Positions 26,166 through 33,872 of a DNA stretch of 64,000 nucleotides are shown here, piece after piece (position 1 is the first letter of the stretch; every line of letters begins with the position of its first letter). This DNA is from Nocardia neocaledoniensis. Lineage in GTDB: Bacteria; Actinomycetota; Actinomycetes; Mycobacteriales; Mycobacteriaceae. The stretch spans positions 62,001 through 126,000 of the forward strand of contig NZ_QGTL01000006.1 of assembly GCF_003182135.1 (NCBI RefSeq). Direction: 5' to 3'. A model generated the notes under the pieces. The model saw nothing but the letters and a program-made list of their open reading frames with translations. It did not search any database and was not told the origin of the DNA. The position numbers were made by a program, and so were the translations under genes.

Positions 26166-27310
26166 GGCGCCCCCTCGGCACGCACGGTGTCGGGCAGCCG
26201 GGCCCGTACCACCCACCGCCCGCCGTCGGCGCCGACGTCGAGCGTGCCGCCCGCGAGCGCGACCCGTTCCCGCATGCCCACGATGCCGTGGCCCTGCGGC
26301 GACGCCGCGCCACGTGCGCCGCTGACGATCTCGATGTCGATACTGGTGTCCGCGCTGCCGATGCGTACCAGCACGGGCACCGTCCGATCCGCGTGCTTCA
26401 TGACATTGGTCAGCGACTCCTGGATCAGCCGCAGCAGCGTGAGCCTGCTCATCGCGTCGAGACCACCCAGCGCAGCGTCGAGGTCGGTCTCGACCGTGAA
26501 GCCGGCGGCCTCGGCCCGGCGCACCGCCGCGTCGATCTCGGTGCCGAGCGCGTCGGCCTCGACCAGCGAGACGGTCCCGAGCGCCGGATCGCGCAGCGCC
26601 GCCAGGAAGCGCCGGATGTCGGTGAGCGCGTCGGTGGCGGTGTCGCGCACGTCGTCGAGCACGGCGACCACGCGCGGATCGGCCGCGCGCAGCACCCGGC
26701 CCGCCACCGAGACGCGCAGGATGATCGAGGCCATGTGGTGGGCGACCACGTCGTGGAGTTCCCGCGCCATGGCGGCGCGTTCGTCGACGCGGGCGCGCGC
26801 CTCGGCGTCGGCGGCGCGCAGCCGCAGATTCTCGGCGAGATCGCGCTGGCCACGCAGGTACAACCCGAGCAGCAGCGGCACCCCCACATAGGCCGCGGCC
26901 TCGACCACGGTGGACGCGCGGCCGATCGAGGTGTCGTGCAGTCCGACCCGGCCCAGCACGATCGCCGCGGCCCAGCACGCGGTGGCCGCCCCGACGACCG
27001 TCCGGCGATGCGTGCGCGCCACCACGTCGACCAGGGCCACCGCGCCGAGCGCGGGCACCAGCCCGGACACACCCCACGCCGGGGTCCGCAGCATCGGCAC
27101 GGCGAGAACCGACAGCGCGATCGAGACCGCCAGCGGCCACCGCGCACCGGCGAGGAACACGACACCCGCGGTGAGGGCGAGCGCCCAGTAGTGCGCGGGC
27201 ACGCGGTACTGCCCCGGATACGTGCTGGCGAGCAGCAACACCGGGATCAGTACCAGCGGCAGCCACCGCAGCAGCGGCCGCGGGTCGCGGTGGGCGCGCA
27301 CATCGATCAC
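26162..27310 (-). CDS. NarL-type sensor histidine kinase
   Basis: A 382-residue membrane kinase. Several hydrophobic helices fill residues about 15-160, without a large extracellular sensor domain. The HisKA_3 dimerisation box ARELHDVVAHHMA carries the phosphorylated histidine, and the C-terminal HATPase domain has GHGIVGMRERV. GTG 27310 is preceded by TACCGT (27317-27322), giving a leaderless start. It partners with the next gene. The stimulus is probably membrane-related, as in other actinobacterial intramembrane-sensing kinases. Confidence 0.92.
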   Translation of the reverse strand: MIDVRAHRDPRPLLRWLPLVLIPVLLLASTYPGQYRVPAHYWALALTAGVVFLAGARWPLAVSIALSVLAVPMLRTPAWGVSGLVPALGAVALVDVVARTHRRTVVGAATACWAAAIVLGRVGLHDTSIGRASTVVEAAAYVGVPLLLGLYLRGQRDLAENLRLRAADAEARARVDERAAMARELHDVVAHHMASIILRVSVAGRVLRAADPRVVAVLDDVRDTATDALTDIRRFLAALRDPALGTVSLVEADALGTEIDAAVRRAEAAGFTVETDLDAALGGLDAMSRLTLLRLIQESLTNVMKHADRTVPVLVRIGSADTSIDIEIVSGARGAASPQGHGIVGMRERVALAGGTLDVGADGGRWVVRARLPDTVRAEGAP

Positions 27311-27466
27311 GGACCCACGGTAGGCGACCGCGGCCGGCTAGCACGCGATCGGCGCGTCCGCAACCGCCGCGCGGCCGGACCCCGCCGCCACGCTCCGGCC
27401 GCGGGGCGGAGTTCACCGCGTCGCGGCCGCCCGAAGCTGGAGGTTCCCCACAGACAAGGAGCACAC

Positions 27467-28951
27467 GTGGTCTCGCGACGAGGATTCCTCACCGGCCTCG
27501 CCCTCACCCCGGTCGTCTACGCGGTCGGCTGCGCTGCCAGGACGACGCCACCGCCGGCCGGAGCCGCTCCCCGGGCCCTGCCGATCCCGCCGCAGGCGCC
27601 TTCGACCGTCGGCGCCGACGGTGTGCGCCGCTTCGCCCTGCGCGCCCAGCGGGGTACCACCGAGATGCTGCCCGGCACCACGACCGCGACCTGGGGCTAC
27701 AACGGGTCCGTGCTCGGCCCGACGCTGCGGGCCCGGCGCGGGGAGGCCGTCGAGATCACCGTCGTCAACGATCTCCCCGAGGCGACGTCGGTGCACTGGC
27801 ACGGCATGCACGTCCCGGCGGCCTGCGACGGCGGACCGCATCAGATGATCGCGCCCGGTGCGCGCTGGCAGCCGAGCTGGACGGTGAACCAGCAGGCCGC
27901 CACCCTCTGGTACCACCCGCATCCGCACGGCGCGACGGAAAAGCATGTGCAGCGCGGCCTTTCGGGGTTCTTCCTGATCGACGACGACGCGGACGCGCTC
28001 GATCTCCCGAAAAGCTATGGGATCGACGATATTCCGCTGGTGATCCAGGACCGGCGGTTCACCGCCGACGGCGGCCTCGACGAATCCGATCCCACCGATG
28101 TGGGTCTGCTCGGCGACACCCTGATCACCAACGGCATCGCCGGCGCCATCTTCACGGCGACCACGGAGCGGGTCCGGTTCCGTGTCCTCAACGGCTCCTC
28201 CGGACGCCTCTACAACCTCGGTTTCGCCGACGATCGCCGTTTCGAGCTCATCGCCTCCGATGGCGGCTTGCTCCCCGAACCCGTTGCCCTCGAACGGATC
28301 CTGCTCAGTCCCGGCGAACGCGCCGAGATCGTGGTCACCCTACGAGCGGGCGAGCGCACCGTTCTGCGGTCCCGGCCGATCGCGGAGCGCGCCGGGATCG
28401 ATCGGGCCGGCGAGTTCGGGTTCGACGACACCTTCGACGTCCTGTCGCTGCGCGCCGCCGACACGCTCGCCCCGTCCGCGGCGCTGCCCGCCGCCCTCGT
28501 CCCGATCCGCGCGCTGGCCCCGGCCACCACGCCCCCGGCGCGGACCTTCGAGCTGAAGTGGTTCATGATCAACAACCAGCGGATGGACATGAACCGCGTC
28601 GACATGACCATCCCCGTCGACACCACCGAGGTCTGGGCGGTCCGCAACGAGGACAACTGGCCGCACAACTTCCACGTCCACGACGTGCAGTTCCAGATCC
28701 TGGCCGTCGACGGGAACCCGCCGCCCCCGGCGCTGTCGGGCTGGAAGGACACCGTGTACACCGCCCCCGGCGTCACCTACACCCTGGCCATGCACTTCGC
28801 CGACCACGCCGATCCGACCTTCCCGTACATGTACCACTGCCACCTGCTGCACCACGAGGACCAGGGCATGATGGGCCAGTTCCTGGTCCTCGCGCCGGGC
28901 ACGGCGCCGGCGCCACGGGCAATGGACATGGGCGGCATGCACCACGGCTGA
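27467..28951 (+). CDS. Tat-exported multicopper oxidase lipoprotein
   Basis: A 494-residue cupredoxin-fold oxidase of the CueO/SpoIIID-like laccase type. The N terminus is a Tat signal (SRRGFLTGLAL) followed by a lipobox-like AVGC at about residues 17-20, so it is exported folded and probably lipid-anchored. The copper ligands are complete: HWHG, HPHPHG, HNFHVH and HCHLLHHEDQGMM. It likely oxidises Cu(I) or phenolics outside the cell. The GTG start follows AAGGAG. The C-terminal tail MDMGGMHHG is Met/His-rich and may bind extra copper. Confidence 0.92.
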   Translation: MVSRRGFLTGLALTPVVYAVGCAARTTPPPAGAAPRALPIPPQAPSTVGADGVRRFALRAQRGTTEMLPGTTTATWGYNGSVLGPTLRARRGEAVEITVVNDLPEATSVHWHGMHVPAACDGGPHQMIAPGARWQPSWTVNQQAATLWYHPHPHGATEKHVQRGLSGFFLIDDDADALDLPKSYGIDDIPLVIQDRRFTADGGLDESDPTDVGLLGDTLITNGIAGAIFTATTERVRFRVLNGSSGRLYNLGFADDRRFELIASDGGLLPEPVALERILLSPGERAEIVVTLRAGERTVLRSRPIAERAGIDRAGEFGFDDTFDVLSLRAADTLAPSAALPAALVPIRALAPATTPPARTFELKWFMINNQRMDMNRVDMTIPVDTTEVWAVRNEDNWPHNFHVHDVQFQILAVDGNPPPPALSGWKDTVYTAPGVTYTLAMHFADHADPTFPYMYHCHLLHHEDQGMMGQFLVLAPGTAPAPRAMDMGGMHHG

Positions 28952-28952
28952 G

Positions 28953-28975
28953 CCGGGTGGACCCGGATCACCCGG
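28953..28975. terminator. Hairpin after multicopper oxidase
   Basis: A 7-bp stem CCGGGTG/CACCCGG with a 9-nt loop, covering the end of the converging XRE-cupin gene. It is a plausible bidirectional terminator. Confidence 0.5.
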
Positions 28976-29546
28976 GCCTCGCGCCGCGGGCCCGCACGCG
29001 CGGACGTTCACCGTGTCTGCCGAAGAGACTGAGGATCTCGACCTCACGCCCGTGCGCGGCGCCGAACCAGTGCGGGATGCGGCAGTCGAATTCGGCGACC
29101 TCGCCGGGCCCCAGCACGACCTCGTGTTCGCCGAGCCGTACCCGGAGGTGGCCGCGCAGCACGAACAGCCACTCGTACCCGTCGTGGACGCGCGGGTACG
29201 GCTCGTCGTCGTGCGCGGGAACGATCACCTTGTCCGCGCGAGGCCCGCTTCGCCGACGCGACAGCGGAATCAGCGTGCGGCCGGCACGGCGCGGCGGCTC
29301 CCGGGCAACGAGGACGCGCGGCGCGGCCACGATCTCGTCCAGCGGTACGCCGAGCGCGACCGTGATCGGCAGCAGCAGTTCGAGACTCGGTTTGCGCTGC
29401 CCGGATTCCAGCCGCGACAGCGTGCTCGTCGACAGCCCGGTGAGCCTGGCCAGTTCCGCGAGGCTGCGACCGCGCCGCGCGCGGGCACGCCGCAGCCGGG
29501 GCGCGATCTGGTCGATCACCGCGCCGACGCCGGGTTGATCCTCCAT
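28968..29546 (-). CDS. XRE-family regulator with cupin domain
   Basis: A 192-residue regulator. The N-terminal helix-turn-helix (about 15-70) includes SLAELARLTGLSTSTLSRLE. The C-terminal cupin beta-barrel (about 110-185) has the motif GYEWLFVLRGHLRVRLGE and a conserved PHWFG end, and probably binds a small ligand. The family includes PuuR and many amino-acid or amine regulators. It is divergent from an MFS exporter, and a perfect palindrome lies in the gap, so it is the likely exporter regulator. Confidence 0.9.
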   Translation of the reverse strand: MEDQPGVGAVIDQIAPRLRRARARRGRSLAELARLTGLSTSTLSRLESGQRKPSLELLLPITVALGVPLDEIVAAPRVLVAREPPRRAGRTLIPLSRRRSGPRADKVIVPAHDDEPYPRVHDGYEWLFVLRGHLRVRLGEHEVVLGPGEVAEFDCRIPHWFGAAHGREVEILSLFGRHGERPRVRARGARPG

Positions 29547-29573
29547 GCGACCAGTGAACCGAGCTTGTCCCGG

Positions 29574-29597
29574 TTTCGGCAACGTTCTTTGCCGAAA
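29574..29597. promoter_or_regulatory. Candidate XRE-cupin operator
   Basis: A perfect 9-bp inverted repeat, TTTCGGCAA / TTGCCGAAA, with a 6-nt spacer. It sits 28 nt from the regulator start and about 40 nt from the MFS start, between the divergent genes. Confidence 0.7.
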
Positions 29598-29638
29598 CAG
29601 CACGCGGACGGCGACGCTCGTCGTGGAGGTGATCCGAC

Positions 29639-30862
29639 ATGACCGAAACAACGGATACCGCAACGAGATCCATGACCACCCCGGCCGAGGGCAGCCGCGA
29701 CCGGCTGCCCGCCGGTGTCTACCTGCTGGGGTTCAGCCTGTTCGCGATGGGCAGCGCGGAATTCCTGCTCGCCGGTGTGCTGCCGGAGGTGGCAGGCGAT
29801 CTGTCCGTCCCGCTCTCGTCCGCGGGTCTGCTCATCACCGCGTTCGCGCTGGGTGTGGTGCTCGGCGGGCCGCCGCTGGCGGTGCTGAGCCTGCGCTGGC
29901 CGCGGCGCACGTCGCTGATCGGCACGCAGGCGGTCTTCGCCGCGAGCGTCGCCGCCGGGATCCTCGGTGGCTACGAGGTCCTGCTGGTCTCGCGGGTGGT
30001 GTCCGGGGTGGCCTACGCGGGGTTCTTCGCGGTCGCCGCCGTCACCGCGGTCGCCATGGTGCCCCCGGAGCGCACGGCGCGCGCCTCGGCGGTGGTGGTG
30101 AGCGGGTTGAGTATCGCGATGGTGGCCGGCGGGCCCGCCGGCACACTGCTGAGCCACTACACCGGCTGGCGCGGCGGCTTCTGGGGCGTCGTCGTCCTGA
30201 CCGTGGTCGGCATCGGCGGGTGCGTGCTCGGAATCGCTACGCCAGCAGCCGGTTCCGCGCCGACAAAGCGCCCGGATGTGCGGCGCGAACTACGCGCGCT
30301 GCGCAGTCCCGCCCTGTGGGGCATCTTCGCGATCACGATCCTGAGCACGGCGGCGTACATGATCACGTTCAACTATCTGGCCGCGATGCTCGCCGAGCTC
30401 ACCGCGGTGCCCTCGGTCTGGATCCCCGCGATCCTCGCGCTGTTCGGCGTCGGCGCCTTCGCCGGCCTGACACTCGGCGGCCGCATCGCCGACCGGCGAC
30501 CCCATCTGGCCATGGCCGCGGGCACGATCGCGATCGCGGTCCTGTCCCTGACGCTCGCCGTCGCGATGAGATCGGCGGCGGCGGTGGTGGTGGTGCCCGC
30601 GGTCTTCCTGCTCGGCGTCGCGGCCTTCGTGCTCAATCCCGCGCTCTACGGCCGGGTGTTCGCTCTCGCCGGGGACGCGCCGACGCTGGCAGGCGCCACC
30701 ACGGTGTCGGCGTTCCAGCTGGGCATCAGCGCCACGCCTCTGCTGGCCGCGCTCACCCTCACCTGCGGCGCCGCCCTGACCTCGGTTTGCGTGGTGGGCG
30801 CGGTCCTGGCGGCGGCCGCGCTCCCGCTCATCCGCGCCGACCGGATCGGTCACCGGCGCTGA
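29639..30862 (+). CDS. MFS drug exporter (Cmx/CmrA type)
   Basis: A 407-residue, 12-helix major facilitator. The protein resembles the Cmx/CmrA chloramphenicol-exporter subgroup of DHA1 transporters: LPAGVYLLGFSLFAMGSAEF at the start and WRGGFWGVVVL in the middle. It would use the proton gradient to export small hydrophobic compounds. A GGAGGTG site precedes the ATG by about 9 nt. Control by the divergent XRE-cupin protein is likely. The true substrate is unknown. Confidence 0.88.
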   Translation: MTETTDTATRSMTTPAEGSRDRLPAGVYLLGFSLFAMGSAEFLLAGVLPEVAGDLSVPLSSAGLLITAFALGVVLGGPPLAVLSLRWPRRTSLIGTQAVFAASVAAGILGGYEVLLVSRVVSGVAYAGFFAVAAVTAVAMVPPERTARASAVVVSGLSIAMVAGGPAGTLLSHYTGWRGGFWGVVVLTVVGIGGCVLGIATPAAGSAPTKRPDVRRELRALRSPALWGIFAITILSTAAYMITFNYLAAMLAELTAVPSVWIPAILALFGVGAFAGLTLGGRIADRRPHLAMAAGTIAIAVLSLTLAVAMRSAAAVVVVPAVFLLGVAAFVLNPALYGRVFALAGDAPTLAGATTVSAFQLGISATPLLAALTLTCGAALTSVCVVGAVLAAAALPLIRADRIGHRR

Positions 30863-30926
30863 CGGGCGATCGGGCGCCGCACGGGATCCGCCCGGTGCGA
30901 CGCCCGCCGCGCGCCGGCCGCACGGG

Positions 30927-31400
30927 TCAGGACCGGGCGGTGAGGTGGCGCACGAGGTTGTCCACCAGTTCCCTGGTGCCCTCCTCGCGCTGCGCGCCGG
31001 TGTCGTGACCGTCGAGGTGCGCGCCGAATTCGACGAGGGTGAGCTTGGTGCCGGTGGCGGTCGGCTCGAACTCCCAGGTGGCGACCGAGGTGGAGATGTG
31101 GGCGCCGTCGAGCCACATGTCGTAGGTGTAGACGAGCCGTTCGTTGTCGACGATGTCGGTGTAGGTGGCCACGAATCGAGAGGTGACCTTCCCCTGGAAG
31201 GTGCCCTCGTTGATCTCCTGGCCACCGACCCGGAAGTCGACGGCGACCTCGCCCTGTTCCCACCCCTCTTCGCCGCCGAACCACTCGCTCTTGATCGCGG
31301 GATCGGCGAACGCCTGGAAGGCCACGGCGGGCGCCACCGGCACCTCGCGCTCGATGGTGAACTGGGCGTGGTTGACGCTGCGGGTCACGGTGTCGGTCAT
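30927..31400 (-). CDS. SRPBCC/AHSA1-family protein
   Basis: A 157-residue START-like (Bet v1 fold) protein of the AHSA1 group, with the usual FTIEREVPVAPAVAF start and a hydrophobic ligand cavity. Pairs of an ArsR-type repressor followed by an AHSA1 protein are common in actinobacteria; the protein may bind or sequester a hydrophobic ligand. The start overlaps the arsR stop by 4 nt (ATGA), so the two are co-translated. Confidence 0.88.
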   Translation of the reverse strand: MTDTVTRSVNHAQFTIEREVPVAPAVAFQAFADPAIKSEWFGGEEGWEQGEVAVDFRVGGQEINEGTFQGKVTSRFVATYTDIVDNERLVYTYDMWLDGAHISTSVATWEFEPTATGTKLTLVEFGAHLDGHDTGAQREEGTRELVDNLVRHLTARS

Positions 31401-31762
31401 TGTTGTTCTCCCTCTGAGTTCTTCGCTGATTCCACGAGTAGTGCGGTGAGCCGGTCCAGCTGACGCTCGGCCGGCGGCCGCTGGTGCCGCAGCCAGTCGA
31501 TCGCGGGCCCGAAGGCCCCCGGCGCCAGCTGGTAGGTGCGTACGCGGCCGATCTTGGCCGAGTCGACGATCCGCCCGGCTTCCAACGCTTTCAGGTGCTG
31601 CACGATCGTCGGCAGGGCGACGTCGAACGGCGCCGCGAGATCCGAGACCGAGGCCGGGCCCCTGGCGAGCCGCTCGACGATCGCTCGCCGGGTCGGATCC
31701 GCCAGGGCACGGAAGACACTGTCGAGTCCGCCGTCCGGCTCGGAGTTCGAATACTTAGGCAC
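31397..31762 (-). CDS. ArsR-family winged-helix repressor
   Basis: A 121-residue ArsR regulator (ALADPTRRAIVERLARGPASV; recognition helix near ALPTIVQHLKALE). There are no cysteine metal-binding pairs, so it probably senses something other than arsenic or zinc. The GTG start at 31762 lies inside a perfect 28-bp palindrome, which suggests tight autorepression of the arsR-AHSA1 operon. A TACTTA hexamer in the left arm, 7 nt before the start, suggests a leaderless transcript. Confidence 0.9.
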   Translation of the reverse strand: MPKYSNSEPDGGLDSVFRALADPTRRAIVERLARGPASVSDLAAPFDVALPTIVQHLKALEAGRIVDSAKIGRVRTYQLAPGAFGPAIDWLRHQRPPAERQLDRLTALLVESAKNSEGEQQ

Positions 31763-31776
31763 ATGCCTAAGTATTC
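31749..31776. promoter_or_regulatory. ArsR operator overlapping the start codon
   Basis: A perfect inverted repeat with 13-nt arms GAATACTTAGGCA / TGCCTAAGTATTC and a 2-nt centre. It spans both the probable -10 element and the GTG start of arsR, so bound repressor would block transcription and the start region itself. Confidence 0.85.
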
Positions 31777-31843
31777 ACGACGGTGCCGCTTCGCGCAACC
31801 CCGGAGCCGCGGGCGGGGTCGGTGCCCGCCCGCGGCCGCGCCG

Positions 31844-32296
31844 TCACGGCACGAGATCGGCCACGCCCTTGCCGCTCGCGATGTCGAACGGCACCGAGAC
31901 CTGGTCGTGTGTGATCAACCAGGTGCCGTCGATCCGGCGCAGCCCGAACGTCGCCCTGACCCACATGCCCGCGATCGGGACGCCGCCGGCCGTCGTGCCG
32001 CTGAGCCTGCCGAACCCGTGTCCGAAGGCCACGTCCGCGCCCACGGTGAACCGCAGGTCGCGCACTTCGTAGTCCACGGTCTCGAAGACCTCGAACACAC
32101 GCGTCCAGTTCTCGAGCTTGGCCGCGACGCCGACGTGCTGCAGGGGCGGCTCCACGTCGAAGGACACCACGTCGGGCGCGTAGAGCTCGCGCAGCGCCGC
32201 GAGGTCCTTGGCGCGCAGTCCCTCGACGATGCGGCCGACGACCCCGCGCGGCCCCGCGTCGGCGACGTGGTCAGCGGGCGACGGCGACGTGGCCAT
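31844..32296 (-). CDS. SnoaL-like ketosteroid-isomerase-fold protein
   Basis: A 150-residue SnoaL/NTF2-fold protein with the pattern LRAKDLAALRELYAPDVVS at its start and AFGHGFGRLSG in the barrel. It resembles the family often placed next to ECF41 sigma factors. It overlaps the FMN reductase gene by 26 nt, so the two form one operon, probably transcribed from the divergent promoter facing the sigma factor. The specific reaction is unknown. Confidence 0.82.
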   Translation of the reverse strand: MATSPSPADHVADAGPRGVVGRIVEGLRAKDLAALRELYAPDVVSFDVEPPLQHVGVAAKLENWTRVFEVFETVDYEVRDLRFTVGADVAFGHGFGRLSGTTAGGVPIAGMWVRATFGLRRIDGTWLITHDQVSVPFDIASGKGVADLVP

Positions 32297-32873
32297 GGTC
32301 AGCTCCTTCGGTGGCCGAGCGCAGCGACGCCAGCGCGCCGCTCCACGCGATCAGCTGGTCCAGCAGCATCGTCAACGCGGCCGCGTGCTGCTCACGCGGG
32401 GTGAAGGCGGTGTAGTTCTCGAAGTCGGTGAGGACCGAGATCTCCACCGCGCGGCTCACATCGGCCAGGCCGAGCGTGGCGCAGACCGTACGCAGCTGCG
32501 TCACGGCGCGACCGCCGCCGCCAGCGCCGTAGGAGACGAAGCCGACCGCCTTGTCGGCCCATTCCGCGAAGACGTGGTCGATCGCGTTCTTCAGCACGCC
32601 GGGCATGCCGCCGTTGTATTCCGGCGTCACGATCACGTACCCGTCGAACGGCGCGATCCGCGCGGCCCAGGCGCGGGTGTGCGCGTGCGGCGAGGGACCG
32701 TGCATCGGCGCGACGGGCTCGTCCAGGTGTGGGAGTGGATGGTCGTGCAGGTCGATGAGCTCGAACTCGGCGTCGCCGCGTCGCGATGCCGAGTCCAGGA
32801 CCCACCGCGCGACCTGCGGGCCGTTACGGTGGGGCCGGGTACTGCCGAGGATGATGCCGATTCTGAGTGTCAT
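32271..32873 (-). CDS. NADPH-dependent FMN reductase-like flavodoxin-fold protein
   Basis: A 200-residue flavodoxin-fold oxidoreductase. The FMN phosphate loop is GSTRPHRNG (about residues 10-18), and the second flavin site is TPEYNGGMPG with SYGAGGGGR. Such proteins reduce FMN, quinones or chromate. The ATG lies only a few nt after a CGTC -10-like element at 32882-32885, so the transcript is nearly leaderless. It is divergent from the ECF41-like sigma gene and is its likely target. Confidence 0.9.
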   Translation of the reverse strand: MTLRIGIILGSTRPHRNGPQVARWVLDSASRRGDAEFELIDLHDHPLPHLDEPVAPMHGPSPHAHTRAWAARIAPFDGYVIVTPEYNGGMPGVLKNAIDHVFAEWADKAVGFVSYGAGGGGRAVTQLRTVCATLGLADVSRAVEISVLTDFENYTAFTPREQHAAALTMLLDQLIAWSGALASLRSATEGADHGHVAVAR

Positions 32874-32881
32874 GACCGTCC

Positions 32882-32908
32882 GACGAGACAGCGCTCCGGA
32901 ATGTCAGG
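32882..32908 (-). promoter_or_regulatory. ECF41-type promoter for FMN reductase operon
   Basis: On the minus strand, CCTGACA (32902-32908) and CGTC (32882-32885) are separated by 16 nt, matching the ECF41 pattern TGTCACA-N-CGTC at the main positions. It mirrors the element at 32912-32938 that serves the sigma gene. Confidence 0.6.
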
Positions 32909-32911
32909 CCG

Positions 32912-32938
32912 CCTCACAACACGGGGCGCTGTGTCGTC
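32912..32938 (+). promoter_or_regulatory. ECF41-type promoter for the sigma gene
   Basis: CCTCACA (32912-32918) and CGTC (32935-32938) are 16 nt apart. The same arrangement, reversed, faces the FMN reductase gene, which points to autoregulation and a shared sigma specificity. The start codon of the sigma gene lies 38 nt downstream with a GGAGGAG site between. Confidence 0.6.
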
Positions 32939-32975
32939 GAAGAGGGAAAGACAGCGCGAACCGGAGGAGCCGACC

Positions 32976-33860
32976 ATGACCGCATCGCCACCGGACGGGG
33001 TGATGGCCGAACGCCGCCAGCTGCTCAATCTGGCCTACCGGCTACTCGGCTCGCTGGCCGAGGCCGAGGACGTGGTCCAGGAGACCTATGCCCGCTGGTA
33101 CGCGCTGCCGGAGCGACAGCGCCGCGCGATCGTCACACCCGGCGCGTGGCTGACCACGGTCGCCGGGCGGATCTGCCTCGACCTGCTCGGCTCGGCCAGG
33201 GCCCGGCGGGAACGCTATGTGGGCGAATGGATTCCGGAGCCGATCCCCGGCCGGTCCGAGCTCACGCCCGCCGCCGAGGACCCGGCCGACCGGGTCACCC
33301 TCGACGAATCGATCAGCATGGCGTTCCTGGTGGTGCTCGACTCCATGACCCCGGCCGAGCGGGTGGCGTTCGTGCTGCACGACGTCTATCGCTATTCCTT
33401 CGGCGAGATCGCCGAGATCGTCGGGCGCTCCCCCGCGGCCTGTCGTCAACTCGCCTCGAGCGCGCGGCGCCGCATCGACACCTCGCGGGCGCCCACCGGC
33501 GACGAGCGCGCCGCGCTCATCCGGGAGTTCAAGCGGGCGTGGCAGACCCAGGACATCGAGGCCCTCATCGGCCTGCTCGACCCCAGGGTGATCGCCACGG
33601 CCGACAGCGGCGGTCTCGCGCCCGCCTTCCTCGACCCGATCCACGGCGGCGAGCGGGTGGCCGACGCCTGGATGCGCATCGCGGCGCGCGGGCCCATGCC
33701 GACCCTGCTCGAACGGACCGTCAACGGTCAGCCGGGTCTGGTCGCGCAGCTCGACGGTGTGGTCATCTCGGTCTACGCCTTCGACATCGCCGAGGGCCGG
33801 ATCACCCGCATCTGGGCGATCCGGAACCCGGAGAAGCTGCGCCCTTGGACGACGGGCTGA
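32976..33860 (+). CDS. ECF41-like sigma factor (SigJ type) with C-terminal SnoaL-like domain
   Basis: A 294-residue extracytoplasmic-function sigma factor. Region 2 (RRQLLNLAYRLLGSLAEAEDVVQE) and region 4 (YRYSFGEIAEIVGRSPAACRQ) are clear. A WIPEPIP-type linker motif and a C-terminal SnoaL-like domain ending in NPEKL are hallmarks of ECF41 factors, in which the extension takes over from an anti-sigma factor. It is divergent from an FMN reductase/SnoaL pair that is probably its regulon, replacing the usual carboxymuconolactone decarboxylase-type partner. Mirrored promoter elements support this. Confidence 0.9.
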   Translation: MTASPPDGVMAERRQLLNLAYRLLGSLAEAEDVVQETYARWYALPERQRRAIVTPGAWLTTVAGRICLDLLGSARARRERYVGEWIPEPIPGRSELTPAAEDPADRVTLDESISMAFLVVLDSMTPAERVAFVLHDVYRYSFGEIAEIVGRSPAACRQLASSARRRIDTSRAPTGDERAALIREFKRAWQTQDIEALIGLLDPRVIATADSGGLAPAFLDPIHGGERVADAWMRIAARGPMPTLLERTVNGQPGLVAQLDGVVISVYAFDIAEGRITRIWAIRNPEKLRPWTTG

Positions 33861-33872
33861 GCGCCGCGCGGC

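Noticed and set aside
26288..27466. Upstream extension of the multicopper oxidase frame
   Set aside because: It covers the histidine kinase on the other strand; a Tat signal and ribosome-binding site fix the start at 27467.
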